Part shown: positions 43,613-51,749 of the stretch, in pieces
How positions within the stretch are numbered: position 1 is the first letter of the stretch
Layout of the letters: every line of letters begins with the position of its first letter
NCBI GenBank assembly: GCA_023397675.1
Contig: JAEWTV010000017.1
Coordinates: 62,001-126,000, forward strand
Reading direction: 5' to 3'
DNA from: Bacillota bacterium
GTDB lineage: Bacteria; Bacillota; Clostridia; Acetivibrionales; JANLFN01
DNA: 64,000 nt
Position numbers and translations under genes: made by a program
Notes under the pieces: generated by a model
Told to the model about the DNA's origin: nothing
The model's input: only the letters and a program-made list of their open reading frames with translations
Databases searched by the model: none

Positions 43613-45394
43613 TTAAAGTTTCTTTCTTTCCATAATAAGTTGATTCCACTCTATTTTTAATTTTTCAACATCCCCTTCTGACAAGCTTTCCTTATTATTC
43701 AGCAAGTCAAGAATTTCCTTTGTCCGTCTCATGTTCTTGCGTTTCATGAGGCTTCTTATCAAGTCCGAAACTGCCCTGCCATTATCCTCGAAACTGCATT
43801 CGTTCTGTATAATCCTTGCATATTCATTGGCACAGGATCCATCAAGCATACTTAACAGCTCTCCTGGAACAATGCCTTTGCTTTTTTCCATCTTTTCAGT
43901 TATTAAATTATATATGTTCCTGCTTTCTTCGTTGGCAAAATCTTCTGCTTTTATTTTGTCCTTTACCAGCTTGTAAGTATTGTTATCCATACATATAATC
44001 GAAAGCAGCATACGTTCGTCGTGAATATTCGCCGAAGCATTTACATCTTCCGCAACATCCGTTTTTTTAATTTCAGCTATATTGCCGGTACGTCTTACGT
44101 TTTCTTTCCTGTTTACTTTTTTATATACTTCAGAGATTATAGCCTCTTCAGATATTTCATAATCATTTGCTACTTTTCTTGCATATGTTTCTATCTCAAA
44201 TCTGTTGTTTGATTTAGCCAGCACTTCTGCAATCTTGTTTAAAAAGCTTATTTTACCCTGCGGACTGCTTATATCCATCTCTTTTCTATAAGATGCTATT
44301 TTGTATTCAAAAAGAGATGACGCATTGTCTACCAGCTTTCTGAAGGAATCCGGACCTTTCTTTTTAATATATTCATCCGGGTCCTTTCCGTCAGGAACTC
44401 TCAACACTCTTACGTTACAGCCGATATCATTCAATATTTCGAGGCCTCTCATTGTTGCGGACTGTCCTGCGGTATCCGCATCGTATGAAATAATTACCTC
44501 TTCAGAATACTTCTTTAGCATTCGTCCCTGGCTTTCTGTCAAGGCAGTGCCCAGAGAAGCTACAGTATTTATTATTCCACTCTGGTGAAGCGATATTACA
44601 TCCATGTAGCCTTCAACGATGATAAGCTGCTTTTCACCGGAGTTTTTAGCAAAATTAAGTGCAAACAGGTTCTTGCCTTTACTATACACCGGAGTCTCAG
44701 GAGAATTCATGTATTTAGGCATCGAGGAGTCAAGAACCCTTCCTCCAAACGCAATTACATTCCCTCTTATATCAAATATGGGAAAAATAATTCTTCCCCT
44801 GAACCTGTCATAATACCCGCCTTTTTTACCGCTTAGCACCAAGCCGCTAGTAAGTATGGTTTCATCCTCGAAACCTTTGCTTTTCAAATATCTGTATAGA
44901 GCATCCATTCCTTCGGGATGATAACCCAACCCGAACTTTTTAATGGTATTCTGGGTAATTCCTCTATTTTTTAAGTATTCATTTGCTTTTGAATACTTTC
45001 CTGACTCAAGCGTATTATAGAAAAAACGTGCTGCCTCAGTATTTATTATAAGTAAACTTTGCCTTAACCTGGATTTTTCCTCATCCTCAGCCCCGCCTTC
45101 GGGAAGCTGGATCTTAGCCCTGTCTGCAAGGTATCTGACTGCCTCGATATATTCGAGGTTTTCCGCATTCATAATAAAATGAAATACGTTTCCGCCTTTA
45201 CCGCAGCCAAAGCAGTAGAAAATCTGCTTGCCGGGTACTACGCTGAAGGAAGGAGTCTTCTCCCTGTGAAAGGGACACAAACCGAAATAATCCTTGCCCT
45301 TTTTCTCCAGCTTTACATATTCAGAAATAATATCAACAATATCATTATTGATTCTAATTTCTTCAATTATTTCATCAGAATATTTATTATACAT
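43613..45394 (-). CDS. dnaG: DNA primase
   Basis: A 593-residue enzyme that lays RNA primers for replication. The N-terminal CHC2 zinc domain has CPFHREKTPSF and CFGCGKGG (about residues 40-65). The TOPRIM catalytic core has IIVEGYMDV and SYDADTAGQ. The C-terminal helicase-binding region follows from about residue 420. It precedes rpoD in a two-gene unit. The upstream spacer up to 45914 contains its promoter, which I cannot place with confidence. Confidence 0.97.
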   Translation of the reverse strand: MYNKYSDEIIEEIRINNDIVDIISEYVKLEKKGKDYFGLCPFHREKTPSFSVVPGKQIFYCFGCGKGGNVFHFIMNAENLEYIEAVRYLADRAKIQLPEGGAEDEEKSRLRQSLLIINTEAARFFYNTLESGKYSKANEYLKNRGITQNTIKKFGLGYHPEGMDALYRYLKSKGFEDETILTSGLVLSGKKGGYYDRFRGRIIFPIFDIRGNVIAFGGRVLDSSMPKYMNSPETPVYSKGKNLFALNFAKNSGEKQLIIVEGYMDVISLHQSGIINTVASLGTALTESQGRMLKKYSEEVIISYDADTAGQSATMRGLEILNDIGCNVRVLRVPDGKDPDEYIKKKGPDSFRKLVDNASSLFEYKIASYRKEMDISSPQGKISFLNKIAEVLAKSNNRFEIETYARKVANDYEISEEAIISEVYKKVNRKENVRRTGNIAEIKKTDVAEDVNASANIHDERMLLSIICMDNNTYKLVKDKIKAEDFANEESRNIYNLITEKMEKSKGIVPGELLSMLDGSCANEYARIIQNECSFEDNGRAVSDLIRSLMKRKNMRRTKEILDLLNNKESLSEGDVEKLKIEWNQLIMERKKL

Positions 45395-45913
45395 TTAATA
45401 TTCCCGGACATCTTCCTTTCACGCAGAATTATGTTTTTCCAAAATATCATAATTCCTTTTGAGAACCAAAATAGTATAATTATATATAACTAAAAGGTTC
45501 TGGTAAAAAATATGCCAATGTAGCTTTTGCATTTATATTTTTTCGACATATTTATAAATATTCCTTCTTTTTTTATAAATTAATTTATATAATTGTGTCC
45601 TAATTAAATGTAAAAAACCACAAAGCATGATATATTCAATATAAAATGGTTGGTTCTTTTCAAAACAAAATCTCACCTCAAAGCTGAAGAGATGAGAACA
45701 TTACTTACTACTTAAACAATCCTTTTTTATGCCTGTATGGCATGTATTCCCATGTACAAAGTTTTGAGCTTTAGTTTATTATAGACATATATATTCTACA
45801 TTAAATTAAAAATATCCTTCTTTAAATCTATGAATTATTTTTATTTCCAACAAAAGCCTATAATACTCAATTTTTATTTTTCCGTGTTTTTACAATTTTA
45901 TTCACACAGGAAT
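45395..45913. other. gene-free, AT-rich spacer with a terminator-like hairpin
   Basis: No convincing gene on either strand. On the - strand TCTCATCTC (45697-45689) pairs with GAGGTGAGA (45679-45671) and is followed by TTTTGTTTTG, a terminator-like structure. About 80 bases earlier is a TATAAT (near 45782) without a good -35. A second hairpin (ATGCC, GGCAT) lies between them near 45730-45744. This could be a small RNA of about 110 bases; dnaG promoter elements must also lie here. Confidence 0.4.
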
Positions 45914-45944
45914 CAAAAAAACCTGAAGTATAATACCTTCAGGT
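45914..45944 (-). terminator. terminator after the DUF6514-like gene
   Basis: ACCTGAAGGTATTATACTTC (start of stem and loop) closes with AGGT and a seven-T tail on the - strand. Confidence 0.9.
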
Positions 45945-45971
45945 CTTCATTTACCTAGTTTTATTTAAATT

Positions 45972-46289
45972 TTATGCCGATATGCCTACCATGTCATCAA
46001 GTATGAATTTTAGTTCCATCGGGGTGACAGTATTCCTTGCAATTCTTTCCAGTAATGCCTTTGCCTTTAAACGGTCATTGCAAACATCTGTAACAAATTC
46101 ATCTTCAGTAACACCTGAATTTTCTTTTTTGATAATCTCAATACCGTATTTCTTTTCATAACCTGTACCATCCATGTATCCCGCGTCACTTTCCAGCAGA
46201 TAATATTCAAGCTGCATACTTTTTCCGTTGTTTAAATCCTGCCCCTCCGAAATAACACTAACACTACTTTCCAGATACTTACAAATCAT
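45972..46289 (-). CDS. DUF6514-like small protein
   Basis: A 105-residue cytoplasmic protein. Its middle has the pattern QLEYYLLES, then YGIEIIKKE, followed by an acidic EDEF and a C-terminal helix NTVTPMELKFILDDMVG. This arrangement resembles clostridial DUF6514 proteins of unknown role; the label is tentative. The ATG at 46289 follows AGGGGGG by eight bases. Its own promoter and terminator make it a single-gene unit. Confidence 0.7.
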   Translation of the reverse strand: MICKYLESSVSVISEGQDLNNGKSMQLEYYLLESDAGYMDGTGYEKKYGIEIIKKENSGVTEDEFVTDVCNDRLKAKALLERIARNTVTPMELKFILDDMVGISA

Positions 46290-46320
46290 GATATAATCCC
46301 CCCTAATATTTTTCATGGTT

Positions 46321-46348
46321 ATTATATATTAGGTTTGGGAATTATCAA
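46321..46348 (-). promoter_or_regulatory. promoter of the DUF6514-like gene
   Basis: TTGATA (46348-46343), 16 bases, TATAAT (46326-46321). Confidence 0.65.
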
Positions 46349-46491
46349 ACAAGAAAGTTTCGTTCTAAAAGCCTCTAATAGCACGGCTTTCGACAATTAT
46401 TACAAATCATTTTATTATGATTTGAACAATCGTGACGAAAAATCATTTCTAATAGAGTATTATGACTAAAACTTTTTTGAGATATGACTAT

Positions 46492-47529
46492 CTAAATCAA
46501 TTCAACTATTTTTACATCGGTATTGACTGACAAGTCTATAAATGCGTCACCAACCTTAATAACCGGCTGTGATACATGACGTGAATTAATAAAAATGATT
46601 TCTCCAAGCAAGCCATTGCTAAGCTGTACAAGATCACCTATATAGTATGAAGCAATATTGCTCAGAAATGTATTTGTTACTACAGGATCTAGCAAACCGA
46701 AAGATTTGTTTTCCATGAAATCAAACACTTCGAAAGGTGATTCCCTTTCCTTATAGGACCTGTTAGAGGTCATCGCATCATAAACATCAGCAACAGCTAT
46801 TATTTTAGCATATTCATGTATATTGGACCCATTTATTCCTACAGGGTAGCCTGAACCGTCGTTTCTCTCATGATGCATGAGTATACCAAGGCAAACATTC
46901 CGGCTTACTCCCTTCATGGACTCTGCAATCCTGTAGCCATATATTGGATGCTTTTTCATTTCTTCAAATTCAAGGTTTGTAAGTGTTCCTGTCTTGTTTA
47001 TAATTGTAGCATCAACTTTGCTTTTGCCTATATCGTGTAAAACTCCTGCTTGTACAAGTTCCCTTACCTTGTTATTACCAAGCTTTAACCACTTTCCAAT
47101 TAACATGGACAGCAGGGAAACGTTTACACTGTGAACATACGTATATTCGTCAACATTTCTAATTTCATTGATACACCCGACAATATCCCTGTTTTCATTT
47201 ATTCTGGTATAAATTGAATCCGTTATGGAGTCAACCTTACCCATATCAAAGTTTTTGCCCATTGAAATATCATGAAGTACCTCTTTAATAACTTCAACAT
47301 TTTCATTATACTGTGCATTGAATAGTTCAGAATTGCTTGCCGAAATAATTTCTTCAGACTCATCAAGGATTCTTATCTTGGATATGTCTATGTTCTTGAG
47401 TTTTCTGATAATATGCTCGTCCAGAATGGTTGTTTCAGAAACAATTATGCCTCCATATTCATTAAAAAGAGTTTCTGCCATCTTCATACCTGGTTGGGCA
47501 CTATTGATGTTAATCGTCACTTTTCTCAT
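46492..47529 (-). CDS. HD-GYP domain cyclic-di-GMP phosphodiesterase
   Basis: A 345-residue signalling enzyme. The N-terminal 120 residues form a small regulatory domain (AQPGMKMAETLFNEYGG). The HD-GYP domain (about 120-300) has HSVNVSLLS, the metal pair in GVLHDIGKSK, HHERNDGSGYP with the full GYP motif, and ADVYDAMTSNRSYKE. Such proteins break down cyclic di-GMP and so favour motility over attachment. The ribosome site is weak (GGTG). It stands alone; the panB-panD and small-membrane-protein units lie beyond a 350-base gap. Confidence 0.93.
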   Translation of the reverse strand: MRKVTININSAQPGMKMAETLFNEYGGIIVSETTILDEHIIRKLKNIDISKIRILDESEEIISASNSELFNAQYNENVEVIKEVLHDISMGKNFDMGKVDSITDSIYTRINENRDIVGCINEIRNVDEYTYVHSVNVSLLSMLIGKWLKLGNNKVRELVQAGVLHDIGKSKVDATIINKTGTLTNLEFEEMKKHPIYGYRIAESMKGVSRNVCLGILMHHERNDGSGYPVGINGSNIHEYAKIIAVADVYDAMTSNRSYKERESPFEVFDFMENKSFGLLDPVVTNTFLSNIASYYIGDLVQLSNGLLGEIIFINSRHVSQPVIKVGDAFIDLSVNTDVKIVELI

Positions 47530-47691
47530 AAGACACCATCTCTGAGCAAGATTGTTATTTCAACTTTCCGATGTAAAGCTTCAATGGAACTGGGAAAGTT
47601 GGACTTTTTCTTAATAACGTTACAATTATATCATAAATTTCCTTCAATATATACTTTCTTGATTTTTTACACACATGGAAATCTTTTTGCA

Positions 47692-47884
47692 TTGATACAA
47701 ATACTGAATTATGTTAACATAGTAACTGCAAGTCTAGATTATATTTACATTATTATAACCACCACTCACGGTGGATTTATTATGTTTTCACGTTTATGTC
47801 ATACCTAAGAGGTTATGGCTTTTGTATTTGATATGACACTTAACATCTGCATTATGTTACCTTAGAAAAGGGGTGAGATTTAAT
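47692..47884 (+). promoter_or_regulatory. promoter and long structured leader of the small membrane protein gene
   Basis: TTGATA (47692-47697), 17 bases, TAACAT (47715-47720) predicts a leader of about 158 bases. It contains CCACC/GGTGG (hairpin near 47760-47776) and TGTCATA/TATGACA flanking CCTAAGAGG (47796-47836). No match to a riboswitch I know. The rest of the 47530-47690 gap shows nothing clear. Confidence 0.5.
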
Positions 47885-48160
47885 ATGGTGAAAAACACAA
47901 GTGAAAGCCTTCGTAAAATAAAGGATGCTTTCAGCGGACTTCATGATAAAACCAAGAAATTTATGATGATCGGGGTAAAAATATCATTAATTCTTCTTGC
48001 AATAGGGACAATACTTATAGGTGTAAATGTATATGTACTTAATCACGATGCCTATTTTTCGTTCATTGCAAACTCCATAGTTAAATCAGGTATTTCCGTA
48101 CTTGCGGAAGTAGTTATAGGTTGCCTTCTGATTGATATGGCATATAAATCAAAAAGATAA
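47885..48160 (+). CDS. two-helix small membrane protein
   Basis: A 91-residue protein. A basic cytoplasmic start of about 25 residues (RKIKDAFSGLHDKTKKFM) is followed by two hydrophobic helices (about 28-50 and 63-85) and a short lysine-rich tail. No family is recognised. AAAGGGGTGAG lies seven bases before the ATG at 47885; an in-frame GTG at 47873 lies inside that site. Its long leader and strong terminator make it a self-contained unit, lying between the HD-GYP gene and panD. Confidence 0.75.
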   Translation: MVKNTSESLRKIKDAFSGLHDKTKKFMMIGVKISLILLAIGTILIGVNVYVLNHDAYFSFIANSIVKSGISVLAEVVIGCLLIDMAYKSKR

Positions 48161-48186
48161 ACACTTTGGGGTGTTTATCTTTTTTT
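48151..48186. terminator. bidirectional terminator between the small membrane protein gene and panD
   Basis: AAAAAGATAAACAC pairs with GTGTTTATCTTTTT around TTTGGG, with T-runs readable on both strands. Confidence 0.93.
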
Positions 48187-48198
48187 GACCTTTGTCTG

Positions 48199-48579
48199 TC
48201 ACTTTTGTCCGTGTATTTCTTTATTATCAGTTTTAACTACCTTGTTTGACTCATCCATAAAAACAATTTTGGGTTGGAAGGTTCTTGCTTCATTCTGATC
48301 AAACATTCCATATGAAATAATAATTACAATATCTCCCGGATGAGCAAGCCTGGCAGCCGCACCATTAAGGCATATCATTCCGCTGCCTCTTTCCCCTTTT
48401 ATAACATAGGTTTCAAATCTGCTTCCGTTATTGTTATTGACCACCTGAACCTTTTCATTTTCAATAATATTGGCAGCGTCCATAAGATCTTCATCTATAG
48501 TTATACTGCCAACATAATTAAGGTCAGCTTCAGTTACCACAGCGCGGTGTATTTTGGATTTCATAAGTGTAATAAACAT
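48199..48579 (-). CDS. panD: aspartate 1-decarboxylase proenzyme
   Basis: A 126-residue pyruvoyl enzyme that makes beta-alanine from aspartate for pantothenate. Self-cleavage occurs at the Gly-Ser bond of NYVGSITID (Gly23-Ser24 region); [11 protein letters not shown] and [10 protein letters not shown] are conserved blocks. It starts three bases after panC ends, the third gene of panB-panC-panD. Confidence 0.96.
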   Translation of the reverse strand: MFITLMKSKIHRAVVTEADLNYVGSITIDEDLMDAANIIENEKVQVVNNNNGSRFETYVIKGERGSGMICLNGAAARLAHPGDIVIIISYGMFDQNEARTFQPKIVFMDESNKVVKTDNKEIHGQK

Positions 48580-48582
48580 TTG

Positions 48583-49428
48583 CTAAACCTCCAGTATTAT
48601 ATTATCTATAAGCCTTGTATTTCCAAACCTCACTGCCAGCGCTACAAGCATTCTTTTTTCTATTTTATTTATATTTTCAAGTGTATCTGCATCTACAATT
48701 TCAATGTATTCTATGTTTGCAAGACTTTCGGAGCTTATATGGTCATGTATTGACTTGTAAAGCTTTTCTTTAGATCTTTCACCGCTTTCAACAAGTTTTT
48801 GAGCATCAAAAAGTGATTGTGAAAGCACCAGTGCAGCCTTTCTCTCCTCACTGTTAAGATAAACATTCCTTGAGCTCATGGCGAGCCCATCAGCTTCTCT
48901 TATGATTGGGCATGTGATAATCTCAAGGTTCATGTGGAGGTCTTTTACCATTTGCTTTATAACTGCAACCTGTTGAGCATCTTTTTGCCCAAAATAAGCT
49001 TTATTGGGTGTTACTATATTAAAAAGCTTTGCTACCACGGTTGTTACTCCTCTGAAATGACCCGGTCTTGATTTGCCACACATTATTTCGGTGATACCCT
49101 CAACCGAAATATAAGTCTTGTAACCCTCGGGATATATTTCCTTTACTGAAGGGGCAAACACAATATCAACACCAGCCCGCTCGGCAAGTTTCATATCTTT
49201 TTCAAGGTCTCTTGGGTATTTGTCGAAGTCTTCATTAGGACCAAACTGTGTAGGGTTCACAAAAATACTTACAACAGTAAAATCATTTTCCGTTGTCGAA
49301 TGCTTCACAAGTGAAATATGTCCCTGGTGCAGATAACCCATAGTAGGAACAAGACCTACGCTCTTGCCTGCCTGTTTTTGCGATTTTATTACCGCTTTCA
49401 TATCTGCAACTGTCTCTATTATCCTCAT
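48583..49428 (-). CDS. panC: pantothenate synthetase
   Basis: A 281-residue enzyme that joins pantoate and beta-alanine with ATP. VPTMGYLHQGHISL is the nucleotide-binding HxGH region; FVNPTQFGPNEDF, GQKDAQQ and MSSRNVYL complete the family set. GGAGG lies six bases before the ATG. It follows panB across an unusually structured 180-base gap and leads into panD. Confidence 0.96.
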   Translation of the reverse strand: MRIIETVADMKAVIKSQKQAGKSVGLVPTMGYLHQGHISLVKHSTTENDFTVVSIFVNPTQFGPNEDFDKYPRDLEKDMKLAERAGVDIVFAPSVKEIYPEGYKTYISVEGITEIMCGKSRPGHFRGVTTVVAKLFNIVTPNKAYFGQKDAQQVAVIKQMVKDLHMNLEIITCPIIREADGLAMSSRNVYLNSEERKAALVLSQSLFDAQKLVESGERSKEKLYKSIHDHISSESLANIEYIEIVDADTLENINKIEKRMLVALAVRFGNTRLIDNIILEV

Positions 49429-49608
49429 ATTAAACCTCCATGTCCCCGATGTGCCAAGTGAATTGTCCCATCGGGCACACCAAAAGTGTTAACACTTTTT
49501 TATGGGGTTAAATTTATTTTTATTGCACCTGCCATTGTTTTGTTTCACAAAACCGGCAGATGTGCATTAGCTCTCAGACTAAAATCTTTCAGCTAATATA
49601 TCCTCCGG
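49429..49608 (-). promoter_or_regulatory. structured spacer between panB and panC
   Basis: Read on the - strand, four stems follow one another: TTAGCT/AGCTAA, TGCACATCTGCC/GGCAGGTGCA (with TTTTGT/ACAAAA inside), AAAAGTGTTAACACTTTT, and TGCCCGATG/CATCGGGGACA next to the panC ribosome site. No T-run follows any of them. Possibly a translational control region or an intergenic repeat. Confidence 0.5.
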
Positions 49609-50448
49609 TTAAAAAGTTTTCTCAAGCTTTTCTATAATTTCATCATCTACTATGAATGAGTTCTTGTTTGTCGGGAATACTCCCTCATTAACGTCTTTTA
49701 TATAATCCCTGGCGCAGTTTTCTATTGTATCTGCAAGATTGGCATATTTTTTTGAATGCTTTCTTTCTATACCCTTAAACATTCCTGTAATATCAGGGGT
49801 TACCAGAACCTGACCGTCGCATTGAGGTCCTGCACCTATTCCTATTGTAGGTATATCCAGTTTCCTTGTAATAATTTCTGCAAGTTTGTATGGAATGCAT
49901 TCAAGCACTATGGAGAAAACACCTGCATCCTGCAGAGCTAAGGCATCCTTAAGTATCCTTTCGGCAGTTTCATATGACTTTCCCTGTGCCTTATGCCCCC
50001 CGAAAAGATTTATTGATTGGGGAGTGTATCCCAAATGTCCTATTACAGGAATTCCTGCGTTTATTATTGCCTTTATATCTTCAACAACAGCTTCTCCGCC
50101 CTCAAGCTTTACTGCACCACAGCTGCCTTCAGCCATTAGCCTTCCTGCATTTCTAACACTTTCGTATTTACCGGTATGATAAGAGAGAAAAGGCATATCT
50201 GTAATTACCAGAGCATGTTTGGTTCCCCTTGCAACTGCTTTTGAATGGTGAATCATATCTTCCATGGTAACTTTTACAGTATCCTCATAACCCAGTACAA
50301 CCATTCCAAGTGAATCACCGACAAGTATTGAATCGACACCTGCTTCATCGATTATTTTAGCTGTGGGATAATCATAAGCTGTAAGCATAGTAATCTTTTT
50401 ATTGTTTTTTGCTTTTCTGAAATCTGCAACTGTAAACTTATCCTGCAT
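49609..50448 (-). CDS. panB: 3-methyl-2-oxobutanoate hydroxymethyltransferase
   Basis: A 279-residue enzyme that makes ketopantoate, the first committed step to pantothenate and CoA. LTAYDYPTA, VGDSLGMVVLG and AVKLEGGE (metal and substrate ligands) and TIGIGAGPQCDGQ are conserved. The ATG at 50448 has AAGGAG ten bases upstream; the longer frame to 50481 lacks a ribosome site. It is the first gene of panBCD and is preceded by a leader with a terminator. Confidence 0.96.
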   Translation of the reverse strand: MQDKFTVADFRKAKNNKKITMLTAYDYPTAKIIDEAGVDSILVGDSLGMVVLGYEDTVKVTMEDMIHHSKAVARGTKHALVITDMPFLSYHTGKYESVRNAGRLMAEGSCGAVKLEGGEAVVEDIKAIINAGIPVIGHLGYTPQSINLFGGHKAQGKSYETAERILKDALALQDAGVFSIVLECIPYKLAEIITRKLDIPTIGIGAGPQCDGQVLVTPDITGMFKGIERKHSKKYANLADTIENCARDYIKDVNEGVFPTNKNSFIVDDEIIEKLEKTF

Positions 50449-50607
50449 GGTTACATCTCTCCTTTTTCTTTGTATGCCCATGAGACAGTTATTTTATTAA
50501 TCAAAAAACCGGTTCAAAAGAACCGGCTGATAAGTTTCAAAACCCAATATTGTATTTGAGATTTGGTATCCTGTCTCCGTCCCTTAGGCTCAAAGCAGTT
50601 AAATAAT
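50449..50607 (-). promoter_or_regulatory. panB leader with internal terminator (riboswitch/attenuator candidate)
   Basis: About 150 bases from the predicted start of transcription to panB. TTTGAG/CTCAAA closes a hairpin near 50558-50593. A full terminator (GCCGGTTC TTTT GAACCGG, then TTTTTT) lies at 50528-50503. GAGACAG ahead of the terminator can pair with CTGTCTC behind it, an alternative fold. Known in the literature is the pan RNA motif, found ahead of panB in Firmicutes; I cannot confirm that match. Confidence 0.65.
50503..50528 (-). terminator. terminator inside the panB leader
   Basis: GCCGGTTC/GAACCGG stem with a TTTTTT tail, about 55 bases ahead of the panB start. The upstream secF gene already has its own terminator, so this one belongs to the leader. 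Confidence 0.88.
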
Positions 50608-50636
50608 ATAATATTTTAAAGTTAATGTTCGTGCAA
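50608..50636 (-). promoter_or_regulatory. panB promoter
   Basis: TTGCAC (50636-50631), 17 bases, TATTAT (50613-50608). Confidence 0.7.
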
Positions 50637-50700
50637 TTCCGTTAAGGATATTGCCGTTTATTTATTAAGAATAGCATAAGGTGGTATAAAAAACAAGACA

Positions 50701-50730
50701 AAAAACGGATAACCTTTTGGTTATCCGTTT
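50701..50730 (-). terminator. secF terminator
   Basis: AACGGATAACC AAAA GGTTATCCGTT followed by TTTTG on the - strand. Confidence 0.93.
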
Positions 50731-50741
50731 ATATCGGTTTA

Positions 50742-51749
50742 TTAAGCTCTTGCTGGCTTTCTCTTCGCTTTTATATTCTTTTTCTGTCTTGATTCCTTCC
50801 AAATTATCCACAGTGGACTTGCAACGAATATTGAAGAATAACATCCGCTGACAATACCAACTATAAGTGGGAGTACGAAATCTGTAATACTTGTGATATT
50901 GTAATATAAAGAGAACGCAAGCATTGAAATAAGGCATATCAGAACTGTAACAATAGTATTAATTGACCTGTTCAAGGTTTGTATTATACTTCTGTTAACA
51001 AGCTCTCCAATTGGCATTCTTCTAAGCTGATTGCTGTTTTCTCTGATACGGTCATAAATAATGATTGTATCATTCATTGAATATCCAAGTATAGTCAGAA
51101 CCGCCGCTATAAAGGATTCATTAACCGGAATCTTGAATATAGCGTAAACTGCTAACATAATCATAGCGTCATGTATCATTGCAAGTACAGCCATGACACC
51201 AGCTGAAGGACCTGACATTACTTTAAATCTCCACCATATATAGATTATGATAATAAGTGAAGACCATAATATTGCCTGCAAACCATTGCTAAGAAGCTCT
51301 TTTCCTATAGATGGGTCAACGTTTTTCTGACCTACCAAAGTAGAATCAGGAAGCTTGAATTCTGCTTTAAGTTTATCAGTAAGCTTGCTCAGATCAGCAT
51401 CCTTCAGTGATCCCTGCTTATTGGCAATCTTTATAGTAATTATCTGAAGATCCTGTGAAGAATTATCAGAATTATAAGTTGTAGAAAGCTGAGCTGTAGC
51501 AATTTTATTAACAGTATCTGTAGTGATTTTCTGGCTTCTTTCAATAACCTTATTTTTTATTGAGTCCATTGAATCGCCCTTATAAAGGTCCTTCAATTGA
51601 TTTGTTGTTATAGGTAATTCAATAATAGTACCGCCCTGGAACTGTATGTCGAGCTGCAGACCGTTGACTATTAATCCAACAACACCGGCTATAATGATAA
51701 TAATAGATAAACCGAAGAAGTAAAACTTCTTACCCATTAAATCAACCAT
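50742..51749 (-). CDS. secF: protein translocase subunit SecF
   Basis: A 335-residue inner-membrane protein with six helices and one large external loop (about residues 35-155). With SecD it uses the proton motive force to help proteins leave the Sec channel. Family motifs include IQFQGGTIIEL in the first loop and GYSMNDTIIIYDRIREN in the fourth helix. AGGAGG lies nine bases before the ATG, inside the secD end; the two genes overlap by eight bases. Confidence 0.95.
   Translation of the reverse strand: MVDLMGKKFYFFGLSIIIIIAGVVGLIVNGLQLDIQFQGGTIIELPITTNQLKDLYKGDSMDSIKNKVIERSQKITTDTVNKIATAQLSTTYNSDNSSQDLQIITIKIANKQGSLKDADLSKLTDKLKAEFKLPDSTLVGQKNVDPSIGKELLSNGLQAILWSSLIIIIYIWWRFKVMSGPSAGVMAVLAMIHDAMIMLAVYAIFKIPVNESFIAAVLTILGYSMNDTIIIYDRIRENSNQLRRMPIGELVNRSIIQTLNRSINTIVTVLICLISMLAFSLYYNITSITDFVLPLIVGIVSGCYSSIFVASPLWIIWKESRQKKNIKAKRKPARA

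Noticed and set aside
45972..48186. Cyclic-di-GMP riboswitch near the HD-GYP gene
   Set aside because: The structured leader at 47727-47884 does not show the conserved bases of either known c-di-GMP aptamer class, so it is reported only as an unexplained leader.
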